The position numbers and the translations under genes were made by a program. The notes beneath the pieces are model-generated. The model worked only from the letters and a program-made list of their open reading frames with translations. It did no database searches and was not told the DNA's origin. From Butyrivibrio sp. (lineage in GTDB: Bacteria; Bacillota; Clostridia; Lachnospirales; Lachnospiraceae), in NCBI GenBank assembly GCA_017620235.1, contig JAFZQT010000103.1, positions 1-41,727 on the forward strand: a DNA stretch of 41,727 bases, read 5' to 3'. Shown here one piece after another: positions 34,538 to 40,423 of this stretch. Positions within the stretch are counted from its first letter, which is position 1. Each line of letters opens with the position of its first letter.

Positions 34538-34554
34538 TATTATTCTGATATAAT
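34527..34554 (+). promoter_or_regulatory. Strong extended -10 promoter for the 72-residue protein
   Basis: -35 CTGACA (34527-34532), a 16-base spacer, then TGATATAAT (34546-34554), a perfect extended -10. It overlaps the end of the permease gene. AAGGAGGG at 34577-34584 follows, so both transcription and translation signals are near consensus. Confidence 0.75.
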
Positions 34555-34591
34555 GATAAAAAAGTGTTGTTATTGAAGGAGGGTATTGAAA

Positions 34592-34810
34592 ATGGCAGAT
34601 ATTACAAGTATTATCAAGCAAATTTCAGGAAACAAAGATCTTTTAAAGCAACTTTCATCAGCTGATCTTTCTCAGGCAAAGGACCTTCTCGCAAAAGCAA
34701 ACATCAATATCGAAGAGGCAGACGTCAAAAAGGTTCAATCAGCGCTTTCAGACGGCAAGTTTGATCTCGGAGATATCAAGAACATCGCAGGTGGCTTATT
34801 TAAGAAATAA
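34592..34810 (+). CDS. 72-residue helical protein ending in a double-glycine-like motif
   Basis: A small, Cys-free, helical protein. Its last 17 residues read SDGKFDLGDIKNIAGGLFKK when taken with the preceding Ser: a Gly-Gly pair with hydrophobic residues at -4 (Ile), -7 (Ile) and -12 (Phe), the spacing seen in double-glycine leader peptides of bacteriocins and signalling peptides. Only four residues (LFKK) would remain after the Gly-Gly. It has its own strong promoter and AAGGAGGG and follows an ABC exporter and LytTR regulator, though no C39 peptidase domain is seen. An alternative is a plain small cytosolic protein. Confidence 0.75.
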   Translation: MADITSIIKQISGNKDLLKQLSSADLSQAKDLLAKANINIEEADVKKVQSALSDGKFDLGDIKNIAGGLFKK

Positions 34811-34827
34811 GTGATCTGTCGGTCCCT

Positions 34828-34877
34828 CCAACTAAAAATGATAATATGGTATAGTATAAAAGAATAATTTTAGTTGG
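34828..34877. promoter_or_regulatory. Inverted repeat enclosing the lipoprotein promoter
   Basis: CCAACTAAAA (34828-34837) and its exact complement TTTTAGTTGG (34868-34877) are separated by 30 bases that contain TGGTATAGT (34847-34855), an extended -10. The arms sit at about -25 and +10 of the likely start site, which suits a dimeric repressor or looped operator (inference). A hairpin role in ending the upstream small-gene mRNA is less likely with so long a loop. Confidence 0.5.
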
Positions 34878-34894
34878 AAAGGGAAAATGGGGAA

Positions 34895-35422
34895 ATGAAA
34901 AAAAGACATCTTATTGCATTATTGATGGCTTTAGGGATTGTTTTTACCGGTTGCAATTCAAATACTGTAGAAGAAATTAATAATGCTCTTAAAGAGAAAG
35001 AACAACAAGCCGGTACATCTGCTTCAACAGAAGCGATAAGCGAAGAAAGTGCGACCGAAAGCGAGAGTGTATCAGAGAGCACTAGTAGTGCATCAGGTAG
35101 TATAGAGGAATCTACAAATACCGAAAAGCCTTCAGGTACATATGTATATACGTATGTACAGGACTATGTAGATGGCGAAGTCACCTGTGAAGACATATAC
35201 ACTTTTAATGATGACGGTACAGGTACAGCCGAAGGTCAAGATATGGTGCCTATCACATGGGATGATAAATATATTTATATGAATAATGAACCTTATGCAG
35301 AATATAAACTTGAAGGCGATATTTTGAAAGAACATAAACTTAATAGCGATACCTGGACTGACTACAAAAAATCTACAGATGGTAGTACTGACTTGAATGA
35401 AAAAGTTAACGCAACCTTTTGA
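34895..35422 (+). CDS. Ser/Glu-rich lipoprotein of unknown function
   Basis: A 175-residue secreted lipoprotein: MKKRHLIALLMALGIVFTGC is a standard signal with lipobox FTGC. A low-complexity Ser/Thr/Glu spacer (about 40-85) leads to a compact beta-rich domain with YTFNDDGTGTAEGQDMVPITWDDKYIYMNNEPYAEYKLEGD, resembling lipocalin-like or DUF5640-type repeats often found in Lachnospiraceae lipoproteins (uncertain). AAAGGG at 34878-34883 precedes the ATG. The final codons (KVNATF and stop) lie within the 21-bp sequence that recurs at 41519, so the gene end may have been remade by insertion of the downstream island. Confidence 0.85.
   Translation: MKKRHLIALLMALGIVFTGCNSNTVEEINNALKEKEQQAGTSASTEAISEESATESESVSESTSSASGSIEESTNTEKPSGTYVYTYVQDYVDGEVTCEDIYTFNDDGTGTAEGQDMVPITWDDKYIYMNNEPYAEYKLEGDILKEHKLNSDTWTDYKKSTDGSTDLNEKVNATF
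35398..35420 (+). repeat. Repeat site A, left copy of the 21-bp direct repeat (candidate att)
   Basis: Contains GTTAACGCAAC at 35405-35415, followed after 15 bases by TCACGA (35431-35436). Identical over 21 bases to 41519-41539. It supplies the last codons and stop of the lipoprotein gene. Confidence 0.75.
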
Positions 35423-35435
35423 CATGTATATCACG

Positions 35436-35474
35436 AAATGACCTGAAGAAAGTTATCTTTGGGTCATTTTTATT
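35436..35474 (+). terminator. Intrinsic terminator after the lipoprotein gene
   Basis: Stem AAATGACC (35436-35443) with GGTCATTT (35462-35469), an inner AAAG/CTTT stem with loop TTAT, and a T-rich tail. It begins 14 bases after the lipoprotein stop, on the island side of the left repeat. Confidence 0.8.
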
Positions 35475-35517
35475 GATTAAAAATGCCTAAAAATGGGCAA
35501 TTTTACAATATGACATT

Positions 35518-35531
35518 GTTAAGTCCGCAAC
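35518..35531 (+). repeat. Repeat site A', diverged copy of the core
   Basis: GTTAAGTCCGCAAC, the GTTA...CGCAAC core with three inserted bases, followed after 13 bases by TCACGA (35545-35550). Weaker than the other copies and recognised mainly by the shared downstream TCACGA. Confidence 0.4.
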
Positions 35532-35556
35532 TTAAGAAGACGACTCACGATAAGTT

Positions 35557-35575
35557 TGAAAAAGTTATCGCAACC
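35557..35575 (+). repeat. Repeat site B, near-identical copy of site A
   Basis: TGAAAAAGTTATCGCAACC differs from site A at one of 19 positions and is followed after 9 bases from the core by TCACGA (35584-35589). It lies just before the IS30 left end. Confidence 0.7.
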
Positions 35576-35596
35576 CATATGTATCACGATTTATAG

Positions 35597-35622
35597 AATT
35601 CATAGGGGGGATTTCTGCTCAA
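35597..35622 (+). repeat. IS30 left terminal inverted repeat
   Basis: Reads AATTCATAGGGGGG and then ATTTCTGCTCAA; pairs with the complement of 36967-36990 with a two-base gap and a few mismatches. Confidence 0.65.
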
Positions 35623-35643
35623 ATACGTGCTCAATAGTAAAAA

Positions 35644-36954
35644 TTACTTATTCAGAAGCTCTTTTGTGAGATTAACTTCATCAGCGGGAACTTTCTTAAG
35701 ATCAAGAAGTTTCATCAGCCTGTGCATATCTTCGTCATCTTCCGGAACCATCTCATATGGGGAAAGATTATTTAGTCCCGGTCTTTTGGTGCTGTTGATG
35801 TGGTTTACAAGAAGCGTGATATCTTCCTGGTTATAAGGAGCTAAAGAAGTCCCTTTAGGAATGACGTATCGGATGTATTCATGATTTTTTTCAAGGCGTC
35901 CCTTCTGACCGGACTGCATTGGATCACAGAAATAAACGTAAGTCCTCTTCATGCCGTCTAACTCAACTGATTGTTCCAGTTTATTAACGACCTTAAATTC
36001 GCTTCCGTTATCAGTCAGGCAGATTCCGAATAGTCTTGTGAAGCAATCTTTTCCCAATCCTTTTTCAAGGAAATCGAATCGGTCGATAACGGATTCGGCG
36101 GTGCAATCTGGTATTAAAAATACTATCATTACGCTATTTCTGCGCAAAAGCATTGTTAATAGGACTTTTTTCTGGTTTTTCTTTCCTTTAACTGTATCCA
36201 TCTCAAACACATCTTTCTCAGATCTGTTTTCCATAAGTGCTGTGAAGTCAGCGTATGTGCGATTTTGCCTAAATTTTTGCGTCAGGATGCCTGAATTACA
36301 TTTCTTTTTCTTTTTTCTTTTGTAACCCGATTGTCTGCGTAGGTCTATATTTCTAACATCAAGAAGCCCACCATTTATATATATGTATGCGGTGCGGCTC
36401 GTGATTGGAATTTCCTGCTCATGTACGGCGAATATATGAGCAAGTGGTTGTCCCTTCTTTATTCCTGTAGAAAGAATACTGTTTACACTTTTTAATTCTT
36501 CATCAGTAAGATGGATTCCTTCTCTTGAGGTCTTTCTAGTCTCGATTGATTTTTTGTCAGCAATCTTTGCGTCATAAAAGTATCTGTCATCATTGCAGTA
36601 GCGTCTTTTATCACAGCTGTTACAGACATATGGTGGTTTCTCGTAGTCCTTGCATTTTGTACTGTAGTAGTCGCTACAGTACTTATGGCAGTCTTTGATG
36701 CATGAATAACAGTACATGGGACAGGATGCATCCCCGCATACATGTCTTTTGGCGCAACCATTTGCTCCAATGCAATCATTCCCGGCAAAGTAACTTCCCT
36801 GTACAAAGATTCGATGTTTCTTTATTTCTCTTGCAATTGAAGCTACATGGCGATTTAGCAATGTAGCAATTTGTATCAGCGGAAGTTTTCTGGCTACTCC
36901 AATCTCGATAGTTTCCCTGTCATCAAATTTCATCTTGGATATCTTTTCAGACAT
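35644..36954 (-). CDS. IS30-family transposase
   Basis: A 436-residue DDE transposase. The N-terminal helix-turn-helix is KFDDRETIEIGVARKLPLIQIATLLNR plus REIKKHR. A Cys-rich segment (about 61-120, some 14 Cys) with PPYVCNSCDKRRYC follows, as in many IS30 proteins of Firmicutes. The catalytic triad is Asp253 (FEMDTVKGKK), Asp315 (LTDNGSEF) and Glu355 (GRLEKNHEYIR), ending with HINSTKRPGLNNLSPYE. The frame is intact, with GAAGGGGG just before the ATG, so the element may still be active. Confidence 0.93.
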   Translation of the reverse strand: MSEKISKMKFDDRETIEIGVARKLPLIQIATLLNRHVASIAREIKKHRIFVQGSYFAGNDCIGANGCAKRHVCGDASCPMYCYSCIKDCHKYCSDYYSTKCKDYEKPPYVCNSCDKRRYCNDDRYFYDAKIADKKSIETRKTSREGIHLTDEELKSVNSILSTGIKKGQPLAHIFAVHEQEIPITSRTAYIYINGGLLDVRNIDLRRQSGYKRKKKKKCNSGILTQKFRQNRTYADFTALMENRSEKDVFEMDTVKGKKNQKKVLLTMLLRRNSVMIVFLIPDCTAESVIDRFDFLEKGLGKDCFTRLFGICLTDNGSEFKVVNKLEQSVELDGMKRTYVYFCDPMQSGQKGRLEKNHEYIRYVIPKGTSLAPYNQEDITLLVNHINSTKRPGLNNLSPYEMVPEDDEDMHRLMKLLDLKKVPADEVNLTKELLNK

Positions 36955-36966
36955 AATTCCCCCTTC

Positions 36967-36990
36967 TTGAGCAGTTTCCCCATAAGAATT
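36967..36990 (-). repeat. IS30 right terminal inverted repeat
   Basis: On the minus strand AATTCTTATGGGG then AAACTGCTCAA, matching the left end. It overlaps the leader of the transposase gene. Confidence 0.65.
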
Positions 36991-37028
36991 ATTCTAAATG
37001 TTTTTGTTTTAATAACCCTAAAATCAAC

Positions 37029-37057
37029 TTGATATGAGATATGTGAAATGTTATTAT
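37029..37057 (+). promoter_or_regulatory. Promoter of the toxin-immunity operon
   Basis: TTGATA (37029-37034), a 17-base spacer and TATTAT (37052-37057), about 60 bases before the first ATG. An inverted repeat GTGAA (37043-37047) / TTCAC (37070-37074) with inner TTATTA/TAATAA arms overlaps the -10, a plausible operator (inference). Confidence 0.6.
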
Positions 37058-37116
37058 CTTAATAATAAATTCACATTATTTAAGAATTGAATAACCAAGG
37101 GAGCTTTTAAATATAT

Positions 37117-37431
37117 ATGGCTAACGAGAATAGTGTATTTATGGATACTGGCGTATTTACCGGTATTGTAGATGATATAGGCGGCGCTGCGTCTGCCTGT
37201 GTCCTTTCGGATGAACCTCTTGCAAACGTCGATTTTTTGGATGACTCAGACGTTGGCAAAGAACTGCATGTTCTTTTAAAAGAAGCATATAAAATGACAG
37301 AGCTTCATAGAACGGAAACGTCGGAGTCTTTACCGAGAGGGCTTTTAAAGCTTCGTGACAGTATGACTGCTGTGGATGATGCACTAAGTAAGAGTCTTGT
37401 AGTAGAATCGCCGGGAGGAAAGCAAAAGTAA
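37117..37431 (+). CDS. Small helical T7SS-effector partner-like protein
   Basis: A 104-residue protein, first gene of a four-gene operon that ends in a toxin and immunity pair. The C-terminal half (about 45-95) is helical with a pattern of small WXG100-like secretion partners: LHVLLKEAYKMTELHRTETSESLPRGLLKLRDSMTAVDDALSKSL. The N-terminal 40 residues are Gly/Ala/Asp-rich. Position and size match the small partner genes that usually precede LXG toxins (Lap1/YwqI-like); the assignment rests on context, not on a clear motif. It ends two bases before the next ATG. Confidence 0.7.
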   Translation: MANENSVFMDTGVFTGIVDDIGGAASACVLSDEPLANVDFLDDSDVGKELHVLLKEAYKMTELHRTETSESLPRGLLKLRDSMTAVDDALSKSLVVESPGGKQK

Positions 37432-37433
37432 GT

Positions 37434-37793
37434 ATGGTTGATCATGGGAGAATATCGGATCTTAGGCATGAGATAAGAGAGTATGAGGAATACATCTCTG
37501 AACTTGAAGAAGCGTGTGCCTTTATAGACAGAACACGAGTAGAAATGAGAGATGATAATGAAGAACCATTGATGCGTTTTGACATTTCATCCGCCGGAGC
37601 TTGGGAAGGAGTGCTTGAGAACGATGCTGAAAATGAAAAAAGTGAGATTATCTGCGGCATTTCCACAAGTCTGAGTCGGGCTTCAGAATTTATATCAGAT
37701 GCACAAAGAATAATTGAGACGTTGCATGAAAGAATTTCAGATTGTGAAAGAGAGATAGAAAGCCTGGAATCGGCGCAAGATAGTTATTATTGA
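37434..37793 (+). CDS. Coiled-coil T7SS-effector partner-like protein
   Basis: A 119-residue, strongly acidic protein with two long coiled-coil helices (about 6-35 and 75-115, the latter RASEFISDAQRIIETLHERISDCEREIESLESAQ) joined by a short middle segment. This helical-hairpin build, and its place as second small gene before an LXG-like toxin, fit the Lap2/YwqH-type chaperone or targeting partner. No family motif is certain. It is encoded two bases after the preceding stop and 21 bases before the toxin. Confidence 0.7.
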   Translation: MVDHGRISDLRHEIREYEEYISELEEACAFIDRTRVEMRDDNEEPLMRFDISSAGAWEGVLENDAENEKSEIICGISTSLSRASEFISDAQRIIETLHERISDCEREIESLESAQDSYY

Positions 37794-37814
37794 TAAAAGG
37801 TAGAGAAAAAGTAT

Positions 37815-39308
37815 ATGGGGAAAAAATACGACGCACAGAAGATGACCGAACTATGTGATGCTTTGGATTATGCGGTCAAAAGATACACTTCAGAAGCTGC
37901 GATGCTCGAAAACGAGTATGAAAAATATAACAGTAACAACACTTATAGAGGTGAAGCAGCTGATGCTTCAAAAGAGTTTGTATATAAAGGACAGGGAAAA
38001 CTTCTTAAAGAACAGCTCCGAGTTTTGAACAGACTGAATAAAAAGTTTAGGGAAACACAAGATGCATTCAGTTCTTTGGTTGATTCATCGCCAAATGCCA
38101 AGATAGATACAGATGTCATCGAATACAACAAAAGATATCTCGAGCAGCAAAAAGAAAGCTTCGAGGAAAAAGCGTGGCAGATGGAACGTGTAACGCGGGA
38201 AATGGCTGATAAGTTTGAGCGTTTTGGGTTCCTGACAAGGGTAAACTGTGACAGGGCAAGATACGGTTTTGAAAATATGTGCGGTTACAACGGCTTATTA
38301 AATAAAAGCTTAAGGAAGTTTGAGGAATTTGACGAAGAAATGACTGCGCACTTAAAACAAACCGGACTTGAAAGGTATATGTATGATCTTGAGACCGATA
38401 CCAAAGCCACGATGAATGCTCTTGATGGGATGACGGTTTATAACCCGGATGTCAAAAAGATAACTGTGACTCCGGTAGCACAGATGGCTGCCAAGATGAT
38501 GGCTGTAGCTAGTGCCCAATCCTTGGCAAATAAACAAAACAGCTCGAAGATTAAGCTTACAGCATTAAATGCTGCAATGCCTTATGAAGAGCTTAATCAT
38601 GAAGTATTACGCGGAATAGAAACAATTATTTATGATATACTTATGGCAGGCGGATATGCGATTGACCAAATAAAAGAGGTGGCAAAACAAATACCTGCTT
38701 TATTGGCTTTTTGTTTAAGCGATGGTCCTTCGCCGGCATTTGATATAATTTCTATTGGCGTAGTAGCTATTGAGACGATTCTTATAATCATACGCGTATC
38801 AGAATACCTATGGGACAATCATTGCTTAAGAGAATCACGAAAAGACTCAAAATCCGATACAAAAGTTAAAAATAAGGGTTCGTCAAAAGATAAGCAAAAA
38901 GAAAAAGCAAAACAGGATCCACCTTCTAAAGGCGAATCATCTGAAAATCAAGATAGCAAAACAAAGAGCAAGCCAAACTCGGCAAAACTCAGAAGAAATA
39001 TGGTAAATTCAGGAATGCCGGAACCTGATTATCCACATGCAGCTCATCATATAGTTGCAGGTGGCGCCGCTGCAGCTCAGCGTGCAAGAGAAATTTTAGA
39101 AAAGTATAACATAGATATCAATGATCCTAACAACGGAGTTTTTCTCCCAACTGTTAGAGGCGTAAGTGAAGCAACATATCATCGAGCAATGCATACCGCA
39201 GAATACTATAAAAAAGTAGAACTGTTACTCAGAGAAGCAACATCTCGAGAAGATTGTATTGCAATTTTAAGAAGCATAGCTAGAAGACTAATGAATGGGA
39301 ATTTTTAA
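37815..39308 (+). CDS. LXG-like polymorphic toxin with C-terminal AHH nuclease domain
   Basis: A 497-residue modular toxin. The N-terminal 200 residues are all helical and coiled, with YRGEAADASKEFV at 44-56 standing where LXG proteins have their LxG turn; this is the presumed type VII secretion domain. A hydrophobic region at about 295-332 (IPALLAFCLS, then IISIGVVAIETILIIIRV) is followed by a Lys/Ser/Asp-rich linker (about 340-385). The C-terminal 110 residues carry AAHHIVAGG with the AHH motif at 410-412, NNGVFLP and HRAMHTAEYYKKV, the pattern of AHH nucleases of the HNH/endonuclease VII group (PF14412). It therefore probably cleaves nucleic acid in rival cells. An Imm11-type gene follows at once. 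No secretion machinery is in the window. Confidence 0.85.
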   Translation: MGKKYDAQKMTELCDALDYAVKRYTSEAAMLENEYEKYNSNNTYRGEAADASKEFVYKGQGKLLKEQLRVLNRLNKKFRETQDAFSSLVDSSPNAKIDTDVIEYNKRYLEQQKESFEEKAWQMERVTREMADKFERFGFLTRVNCDRARYGFENMCGYNGLLNKSLRKFEEFDEEMTAHLKQTGLERYMYDLETDTKATMNALDGMTVYNPDVKKITVTPVAQMAAKMMAVASAQSLANKQNSSKIKLTALNAAMPYEELNHEVLRGIETIIYDILMAGGYAIDQIKEVAKQIPALLAFCLSDGPSPAFDIISIGVVAIETILIIIRVSEYLWDNHCLRESRKDSKSDTKVKNKGSSKDKQKEKAKQDPPSKGESSENQDSKTKSKPNSAKLRRNMVNSGMPEPDYPHAAHHIVAGGAAAAQRAREILEKYNIDINDPNNGVFLPTVRGVSEATYHRAMHTAEYYKKVELLLREATSREDCIAILRSIARRLMNGNF

Positions 39309-39327
39309 TTGCAGGAGAGTTTAAAGG

Positions 39328-39876
39328 ATGAAGATTTGGAAATTAACTGCTGATGTGAATAATTATGACAGTATTATGGCTGAAGATTCTAATTATGATT
39401 ACACCGAAAATACGCTTGACGGTCAATCAAGGATAATTGGATGGGAACCAGTAAAATTAAGACGTATGTATGGTGATGGATTGCAACTTAGTGATTTTCC
39501 GCATTATTATGGTGATCCTATAATGAGTGAAAAAGCTATCAATATTTTGAAACCTCTTATAAAAGATTCCGTAGAATATTTGCCAATGATATTTGATGAA
39601 AAAAACTATACTATGATTAATGTAATCAAAGTTGTGAATGTGATTGATTACGAAAAATCAGAGTATGAAACTTTTCCTGATGGCAAAAGAATACTAATGT
39701 TTGACAAATATTGCTTTCGTATGTGTGATGAATTACTAGAAAATAATATATTTAAACTGATTGATGAGCCAAGAAGAGCACCTTTTGTTTCAGATCGCTT
39801 TAAAGAATGTGTTGAAGAAAATAATTTGACCGGTTTTGAATTTGAGCTTGTCTGGGATAGCGAAGCAGAAATTTAA
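39328..39876 (+). CDS. Imm11 (DUF1629) family immunity protein
   Basis: A 182-residue acidic cytosolic protein directly after the toxin gene, with AGGAG at 39313-39317 before the ATG. The C-terminal pattern APFVSDRFKECVEENNLTGFEFELVW is characteristic of DUF1629/Imm11 immunity proteins, and GEPI-like YGDPIMSEKAINIL sits mid-protein. It is expected to bind and block the AHH domain encoded upstream. The gene is more A/T-rich than the housekeeping genes. A strong terminator ends the operon. Confidence 0.85.
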   Translation: MKIWKLTADVNNYDSIMAEDSNYDYTENTLDGQSRIIGWEPVKLRRMYGDGLQLSDFPHYYGDPIMSEKAINILKPLIKDSVEYLPMIFDEKNYTMINVIKVVNVIDYEKSEYETFPDGKRILMFDKYCFRMCDELLENNIFKLIDEPRRAPFVSDRFKECVEENNLTGFEFELVWDSEAEI

Positions 39877-39912
39877 TAAGTTTTGCGAGCGTCATATTAA
39901 GCATGTTTTTTT

Positions 39913-39942
39913 AATCGGTGGTTATTTTGACCACCGATTTTT
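39913..39942 (+). terminator. Intrinsic terminator of the toxin-immunity operon
   Basis: A perfect 10-bp stem (AATCGGTGGT 39913-39922 with ACCACCGATT 39930-39939), loop TATTTTG and a run of five T. On the minus strand no T-run follows, so it serves the plus-strand operon. Confidence 0.92.
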
Positions 39943-39965
39943 ACTGTAGTATTATTGTCAGAAAT

Positions 39966-40355
39966 TTATGTAAAGGGTAGTTCTGCATCGATTTTTTCAA
40001 GAAGCGCTTTATCTATAATATAGCCCATTTCATCCGATATCGGCGCTGATTCTGCAGAAAGATCGTCATCCCAGCCATAATAAGCCAAGGCAAATTTTTT
40101 TCGTTCTTTGGGTGTCATTCCTTTTGTATGAGATCTTATGTACTCTTCATCACGCCATACCGTTAGGAATTCAACAGGGATACCACCATCATACCAGCCA
40201 CCGGAATTATTCTCGTAAACACTGTGACCATCCTTTACCCATTCTCGAACAGCGCGTTGCTCCTTTTTGGACATCGGCGTATGCTTTATGTAATCCTTAT
40301 ATTGTTCTTCAAGTAATTTCCTTTTGGCTTCGGGTAGATATCTATTAAACTTCAT
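39966..40355 (-). CDS. 129-residue protein of unknown function
   Basis: A charged soluble protein with no signal or membrane segment. The N-terminal half is basic (RYLPEAKRKLLEEQYKDYIKHTPMSKKEQRAVREWVKDG), followed by an aromatic/Gly patch (NNSGGWYDGGIPVEFLTVWRDEEYI) and an acidic C-terminus. AAAAGGAG lies eight bases before the ATG, so it is a real gene. It is convergent with the toxin-immunity operon and co-directional with the recombinase 68 bases upstream. I do not recognise the family; as the remaining cargo of the island it could be a second antitoxin-like or element-maintenance protein, but nothing in the sequence shows this. Confidence 0.7.
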   Translation of the reverse strand: MKFNRYLPEAKRKLLEEQYKDYIKHTPMSKKEQRAVREWVKDGHSVYENNSGGWYDGGIPVEFLTVWRDEEYIRSHTKGMTPKERKKFALAYYGWDDDLSAESAPISDEMGYIIDKALLEKIDAELPFT

Positions 40356-40410
40356 GAGTGTGCTCCTTTTTATGAGTTTGATATTTCAGCCAGAATCATG
40401 TTATTAGCTA

Positions 40411-40416
40411 ATTATA
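40411..40416 (-). promoter_or_regulatory. Possible -10 for the 129-residue protein gene
   Basis: A perfect TATAAT on the minus strand, 55 bases before the ATG, in the gap after the recombinase gene. No clear -35; read-through from the recombinase gene is an alternative. Confidence 0.3.
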
Positions 40417-40423
40417 TATCAGT

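Larger units (their letters stand above)
35597..36990 (-). mobile_element. IS30-family insertion sequence
   Basis: A roughly 1.39-kb element with one transposase gene and imperfect terminal inverted repeats: left 35597-35622 and right 36967-36990, which share AATTC, a TATGGGG/TAGGGGGG block and CTGCTCAA. The exact ends and a target duplication could not be fixed. It lies between the left repeat sites and the toxin operon, inside the candidate island. Confidence 0.8.

Noticed and set aside
35480-35510. AAAATGCC...GGGCA near the left end and ATGCC...GGCAT at the right end of the window as terminal repeats of the island
   Set aside because: Only short, A/T-rich, loosely matching segments; far weaker than the exact 21-bp repeat.
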